From: Methanofastidiosum sp.
GTDB lineage: Archaea; Methanobacteriota_B; Thermococci; Methanofastidiosales; Methanofastidiosaceae
DNA length: 8,038 nt
Direction: 5' to 3'
NCBI GenBank assembly: GCA_035362715.1
Contig: DAOSDU010000025.1
Span: 1-8,038, forward strand
Of this stretch, positions 5,161 through 8,038 are shown piece by piece (position 1 is the stretch's first letter; every line of letters begins with the position of its first letter). The notes below the pieces were generated by a model that was given only the letters and a program-made list of their open reading frames with translations, searched no databases and was not told the DNA's origin. The position numbers and the translations under genes were made by a program.

Positions 5161-6561
5161 TTGAAGAAAACAAAGATTGTATGCACAATTGGGCCAAGTG
5201 TTTCAAATTATGAGATGATAAAAAAACTTGCTCTTTCCGGAATGGATGTTGCAAGGTTAAACTTCTCTCACGGTACTCATTCTGAACATCTTAAAGTTAT
5301 TAATATCCTAAAAGAGGTATCGGAGGATACCAATAAAAAGATCGGCATCTTGCTCGATACAAAAGGTCCAGACATTAGAATAGGAGAATTTAATAATACA
5401 ATCCATATTGTTACAGATCAAGAATACATCTTTTCTACAAAAAAAGCAAAAGATATTATTCCATTGCAAAACGATATATCTAGATTCTTAAAACCTAATG
5501 ATAAAGTCCTAGTTGATGATGGTACACTAATATTTTCAGTAGTAAGAATCGAAGATAAGGATATCCATCTAAAAGCCTTAAATGAAGGAAATCTCAGACA
5601 AAAAGTAAGTATTAATATCCCTGAAAATGAATACTGTCCTTCGGCCGTTACTGAAAATGAACTAATTGATATAAAATTTGGAGTAAAACACGAAGTTGAT
5701 TTTATTGCACTATCTTTTGCATCAACTAAAGAAGACATAATCAAGGCACGAGAAATAATAAAAGAAGACAATGGCGAGCAGTGGATAATTTCCAAGGTAG
5801 AGTCCAACTTTGGGATAAGAAATATCAATGACTTAATTGAATATTCTGAGGGCATAATGGTTGCAAGGGGCGATTTGGGAGTTGAGATTGATCTTTCAAA
5901 GATTCCAAGTGTTCAGAGATCTATAATTGAAAAATGTAACGTAAAGGGCAGGCCAGTAATCGTTGCGACTCAGATGCTAAACTCTATGATAGAAAACCCG
6001 AGGCCAACAAGGGCAGAAGTTGAGGATATAGCCAGTGCAATTTATAGTGGTGCTGATGCAGTTATGCTATCCGGTGAGACTGCTATTGGTAAATATCCCC
6101 TCGAAAGTGTAGAAATGATGGTAAAGGTGGCAATTGAAACTGAAAAAGAGCTAAAGCCAAGGTCTGAATATGGCCCATCCAAAAGAGTAGCCGATGTAAT
6201 ATCTTCACTTGTTGCAAAAGCTGTATTATTATCAGATGTCAAGGCAATTGTTACTTCGACAAGGTCAGGCTATACTGCATGTATGGTCTCTAGACACAAA
6301 CTATCAGTCCCCACCTATGGCATGACAAATAATGCCGCGACTGCCAGAAAGCTTTCTGTTGTATGGGGAATAAATGAAGTTTACCTAGATAAAGAAAAGG
6401 GTGGAATCTCAAAATCAGTCTTACATGCCGCCAATTATTTAAAAAATGAAGGATTAAATGATAATGATTATTTCGTTTTTACTGCTGGTGTAAGTAACTC
6501 AAAAAAACAAAGGACAAACTTGTTAGAAATAAGGGAAATAGGCGAAGTTCTATCTTCTTGA
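5161..6561 (+). CDS. pyk: Pyruvate kinase (EC 2.7.1.40)
   Basis: Catalyses phosphoenolpyruvate + ADP to pyruvate + ATP, the last glycolytic step, in the cytosol. From TTG 5161 the protein is 466 aa and begins MKKTKIVCTIGPS, the standard family opening; an ATG at 5143 would add six residues but lacks a Shine-Dalgarno site. In order: N-terminal barrel with RLNFSHG (Arg32, Asn34, Ser36, His37), LLDTKGPDIRIG (Asp66, Lys68), an inserted B domain with VDDGT, then ISKVES with catalytic Lys212 and metal ligand Glu214, VARGDLGVE (second metal ligand Asp238), and VATQMLNSM followed by PTRAEVEDIA. The C-terminal domain (about 340-466) is complete, with no extra PEP-utilising domain. Deviations: Phe217 replaces the usual Glu in the KIENxEG signature, and the cation-selectivity positions are Asp71 and Ile74. 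The gene is second in an operon and its 3' end overlaps the convergent downstream gene. Confidence 0.96.
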   Translation: MKKTKIVCTIGPSVSNYEMIKKLALSGMDVARLNFSHGTHSEHLKVINILKEVSEDTNKKIGILLDTKGPDIRIGEFNNTIHIVTDQEYIFSTKKAKDIIPLQNDISRFLKPNDKVLVDDGTLIFSVVRIEDKDIHLKALNEGNLRQKVSINIPENEYCPSAVTENELIDIKFGVKHEVDFIALSFASTKEDIIKAREIIKEDNGEQWIISKVESNFGIRNINDLIEYSEGIMVARGDLGVEIDLSKIPSVQRSIIEKCNVKGRPVIVATQMLNSMIENPRPTRAEVEDIASAIYSGADAVMLSGETAIGKYPLESVEMMVKVAIETEKELKPRSEYGPSKRVADVISSLVAKAVLLSDVKAIVTSTRSGYTACMVSRHKLSVPTYGMTNNAATARKLSVVWGINEVYLDKEKGGISKSVLHAANYLKNEGLNDNDYFVFTAGVSNSKKQRTNLLEIREIGEVLSS

Positions 6562-7491
6562 CAGCAACATCAAAGAAAAAGTTGCTATCAGTCCAAATAA
6601 AGTTAAAACTAGTACAGCTTCTTGTAACATCATATACACAGATTTTTGAACTTTAGTGGTTGAAGATATTTGTTCTGATGCCACTTCTGGAGTGCTCACT
6701 TCAGCTACTGGTAGTTCCACTGCATTGTCTAATTTTACAACTTCTTTAGTGTTAACTATCAATTTTATTGGAAACTTAAGATAAGTTGACTTATTATTTA
6801 TATCCTTAATTTCTAAATTTAGATAAATCGTATAATCTCCAGGAACTTCGGGCAATTTAGTGACTAGCACATCTTTTTTTGTTAATGAAGTAATTGGTCC
6901 AATATCCTCGGTATAATCAAAATTAAACTTAGATCGGTCATATTCTAAGATCATAGATGAACTTTTCACAGCCGAACCCCTGTTAACAATAAAAATTGGC
7001 ATCGTATAAGGCATTTCCTTTACTTCAAAGCTCCTTACTTTTAAATCAATTATTGGAGATCTTACACCATCTATCTTAAATGGAACTTCTTGCAAAAATC
7101 CTTCAGACGTGTAATCACACTGTAAACCTGAGCAATACACTTGGTAAGAGTATTGTGTCGTTACTTTTAAGGGGTAAGTTCCAGTATCTATGGACTTAAC
7201 GGTATAATGAATCTTTTCTACCTTCTTTTGGCCAGGCTGCATCTCGCCGTAAATGAACTTATTTTTTGTAAATTCAAAATATTCATCTTTAATATAGATA
7301 TTAATATTTTTTAGTATGCTGTTACTAGTATTCTCAAATACCAAAGAAAATTCACCGCTATCGCCAGAGTAGAATGACGGCGTTTTTTCAAAATAAATTT
7401 TCATTTTCTCATTTGGCGCTGTTATTCCAGAAATTGAAGTGAAGCCAAATGCTATAAAACTTATAAATATTATGGCATAGAGTTTTCTCAT
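6550..7491 (-). CDS. Exported membrane-anchored protein with Ig-like/CARDB-type beta domains
   Basis: A 313-aa protein on the minus strand with an N-terminal signal peptide (MRKLYAIIFISFIAFGFTSI) and one C-terminal transmembrane helix (about 289-310) followed by SRR. The bulk therefore lies outside the cell with a short cytoplasmic tail. The ectodomain looks like two beta-sandwich units: residues about 30-140 (SGEFSLVFENTS, MQPGQKKVEKIHYTV, TGTYPLKVTTQY) and about 145-248 (MPIFIVNRGSA, PGDYTIYLNLEI), the style of CARDB/NEW3-type archaeal surface domains. Cys120 and Cys125 could form a disulfide. A Pro/Val/Ser/Thr-rich stalk (about 255-282) leads to the membrane helix. Its 3' end overlaps the pyruvate kinase stop region by 12 bp. 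The start has no Shine-Dalgarno site and fits leaderless expression. The specific function is unknown; a surface-layer or adhesion role is only a guess. Confidence 0.88.
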   Translation of the reverse strand: MRKLYAIIFISFIAFGFTSISGITAPNEKMKIYFEKTPSFYSGDSGEFSLVFENTSNSILKNINIYIKDEYFEFTKNKFIYGEMQPGQKKVEKIHYTVKSIDTGTYPLKVTTQYSYQVYCSGLQCDYTSEGFLQEVPFKIDGVRSPIIDLKVRSFEVKEMPYTMPIFIVNRGSAVKSSSMILEYDRSKFNFDYTEDIGPITSLTKKDVLVTKLPEVPGDYTIYLNLEIKDINNKSTYLKFPIKLIVNTKEVVKLDNAVELPVAEVSTPEVASEQISSTTKVQKSVYMMLQEAVLVLTLFGLIATFSLMLLSRR

Positions 7492-7513
7492 ATAATAAAT
7501 AGTTAGTAGGATA

Positions 7514-7521
7514 TTTTAAAA
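7514..7521. promoter_or_regulatory. Palindromic TATA box shared by two divergent genes
   Basis: TTTTAAAA is its own reverse complement. Its centre is 27.5 bp from the A of the archease ATG (7545) and 26.5 bp from the A of the opposite ATG (7491). Those distances match archaeal TATA-to-start spacing on both strands, so both mRNAs would be leaderless. Confidence 0.6.
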
Positions 7522-7544
7522 GCTTTATTCTTATAAGTTATATA

Positions 7545-7964
7545 ATGAATGGTATCAAATTCGAATATTTTGATGTTACAGCAGATATTGGTGTTAAAGT
7601 TTGGGGTATTAATATCGATGAATTATTCGAAAACACGGCCATTGCTGTAACTAGTTTAATGTTAGATCCACTCAAAATAGGAAATAAAATAGTTAAAGAG
7701 ATGTTTATAGAAGGAAATGACTTATCGTCTCTTTTAGTAAACTGGGTTACTGAATTATTAGTTATTCGCGACAGTGAAGGAATTCTTTTTTCATCTTTTG
7801 AAGTAAAAGTTTCAAGCGATGGAAAATCTCTTAATGCAAAGAATTATGGCGACTATTTTATTGGGGATAATCTAGAAATGGATATAAAAGCCATCACATA
7901 TTCTTTGTTTAAATTAGAAAAACAAGATGGGCATTGTTATTTACAATTTGTTCTAGATATTTGA
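7545..7964 (+). CDS. Archease, activator of the RtcB RNA ligase
   Basis: A 139-aa protein with the archease (SHS2-like) plan: an N-terminal FDVTADIGVKVWG strand, a helix with ELFENTAIAVTSLM, a central LSSLLVNWVTELLVIRD helix, an IKAITY strand and a C-terminal FVLDI with a terminal Asp-Ile. Family length is about 135-150 aa, so it is full length. Archeases bind divalent metal and speed GTP-dependent guanylylation of RtcB, which joins tRNA exons and repairs RNA with 2',3'-cyclic phosphate ends; the protein is cytosolic. Two usually conserved histidines look replaced: Val11 in the otherwise (E)HTADIG motif and Ser120 in TYH. Asp14 and Asp138 remain. No rtcB is adjacent in this window. It is expressed from the palindromic TATA box with no leader or Shine-Dalgarno site. 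Confidence 0.9.
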   Translation: MNGIKFEYFDVTADIGVKVWGINIDELFENTAIAVTSLMLDPLKIGNKIVKEMFIEGNDLSSLLVNWVTELLVIRDSEGILFSSFEVKVSSDGKSLNAKNYGDYFIGDNLEMDIKAITYSLFKLEKQDGHCYLQFVLDI

Positions 7965-7989
7965 TTATTAAATAATATATATAATAATT
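7965..7989. other. Pure A/T tract after archease
   Basis: Twenty-five consecutive A/T bases follow the archease stop, then the T-rich TTTATAACGATTTTAG. The stretch could aid termination or belong to a promoter of a gene beyond the right edge (an AT element TTATATTTAA lies at 8013-8022). Nothing more specific is visible up to the window end. Confidence 0.3.
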
Positions 7990-8038
7990 GTTTATAACGA
8001 TTTTAGAAAAAATTATATTTAATAAAAGAAAATTATTA

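Overview
This is an AT-rich window (about one third G+C) that reads as archaeal. The evidence is TATA-type promoter elements centred about 26 bp before starts, leaderless-looking first genes, Shine-Dalgarno sites only where a leader or an operon requires them, an archease, a tRNA-Leu closely preceded by a TATA element, and a multi-PAS histidine kinase with an RHDxxND-type phosphoacceptor box. The mix suggests a low-GC euryarchaeon, possibly a methanogen-related lineage such as Methanofastidiosa. That taxonomic guess is inference only; no marker gene here settles it.

Layout. (1) Bases 2-2749 hold the 3' part of a large sensor histidine kinase gene. It is cut by the left edge and has five complete PAS domains plus the end of a sixth. 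(2) Bases 2851-4053 encode an exported beta-propeller protein with an exact 40-residue repeat period. (3) Bases 4054-4657 are mostly non-coding. They hold a start-less Fpg-type zinc finger on the minus strand (apparently a gene remnant), a strong TATA box with no recognised gene behind it, and a minus-strand tRNA-Leu(UAG) with its own promoter and T-rich terminators. (4) Bases 4658-6561 look like a two-gene operon: an unrecognised 166-aa protein, then pyruvate kinase starting two bases after the first gene's stop, most likely at a TTG. (5) Bases 6550-7491 (minus) encode an exported, C-terminally membrane-anchored protein whose 3' end overlaps that of pyruvate kinase. (6) Bases 7545-7964 encode an archease, divergent from the previous gene across a 53-bp gap containing a palindromic TTTTAAAA.

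Functionally the window is mixed: sensing (kinase), two extracytoplasmic proteins of unknown role, translation and RNA processing (tRNA-Leu, archease as partner of the RtcB RNA ligase) and central carbon metabolism (pyruvate kinase). No mobile element, CRISPR array or defence cassette is visible. The most unusual items are the symmetric bidirectional promoter, the very regular propeller, the orphan zinc finger, the orphan promoter and the unrecognised gene co-transcribed with pyruvate kinase.
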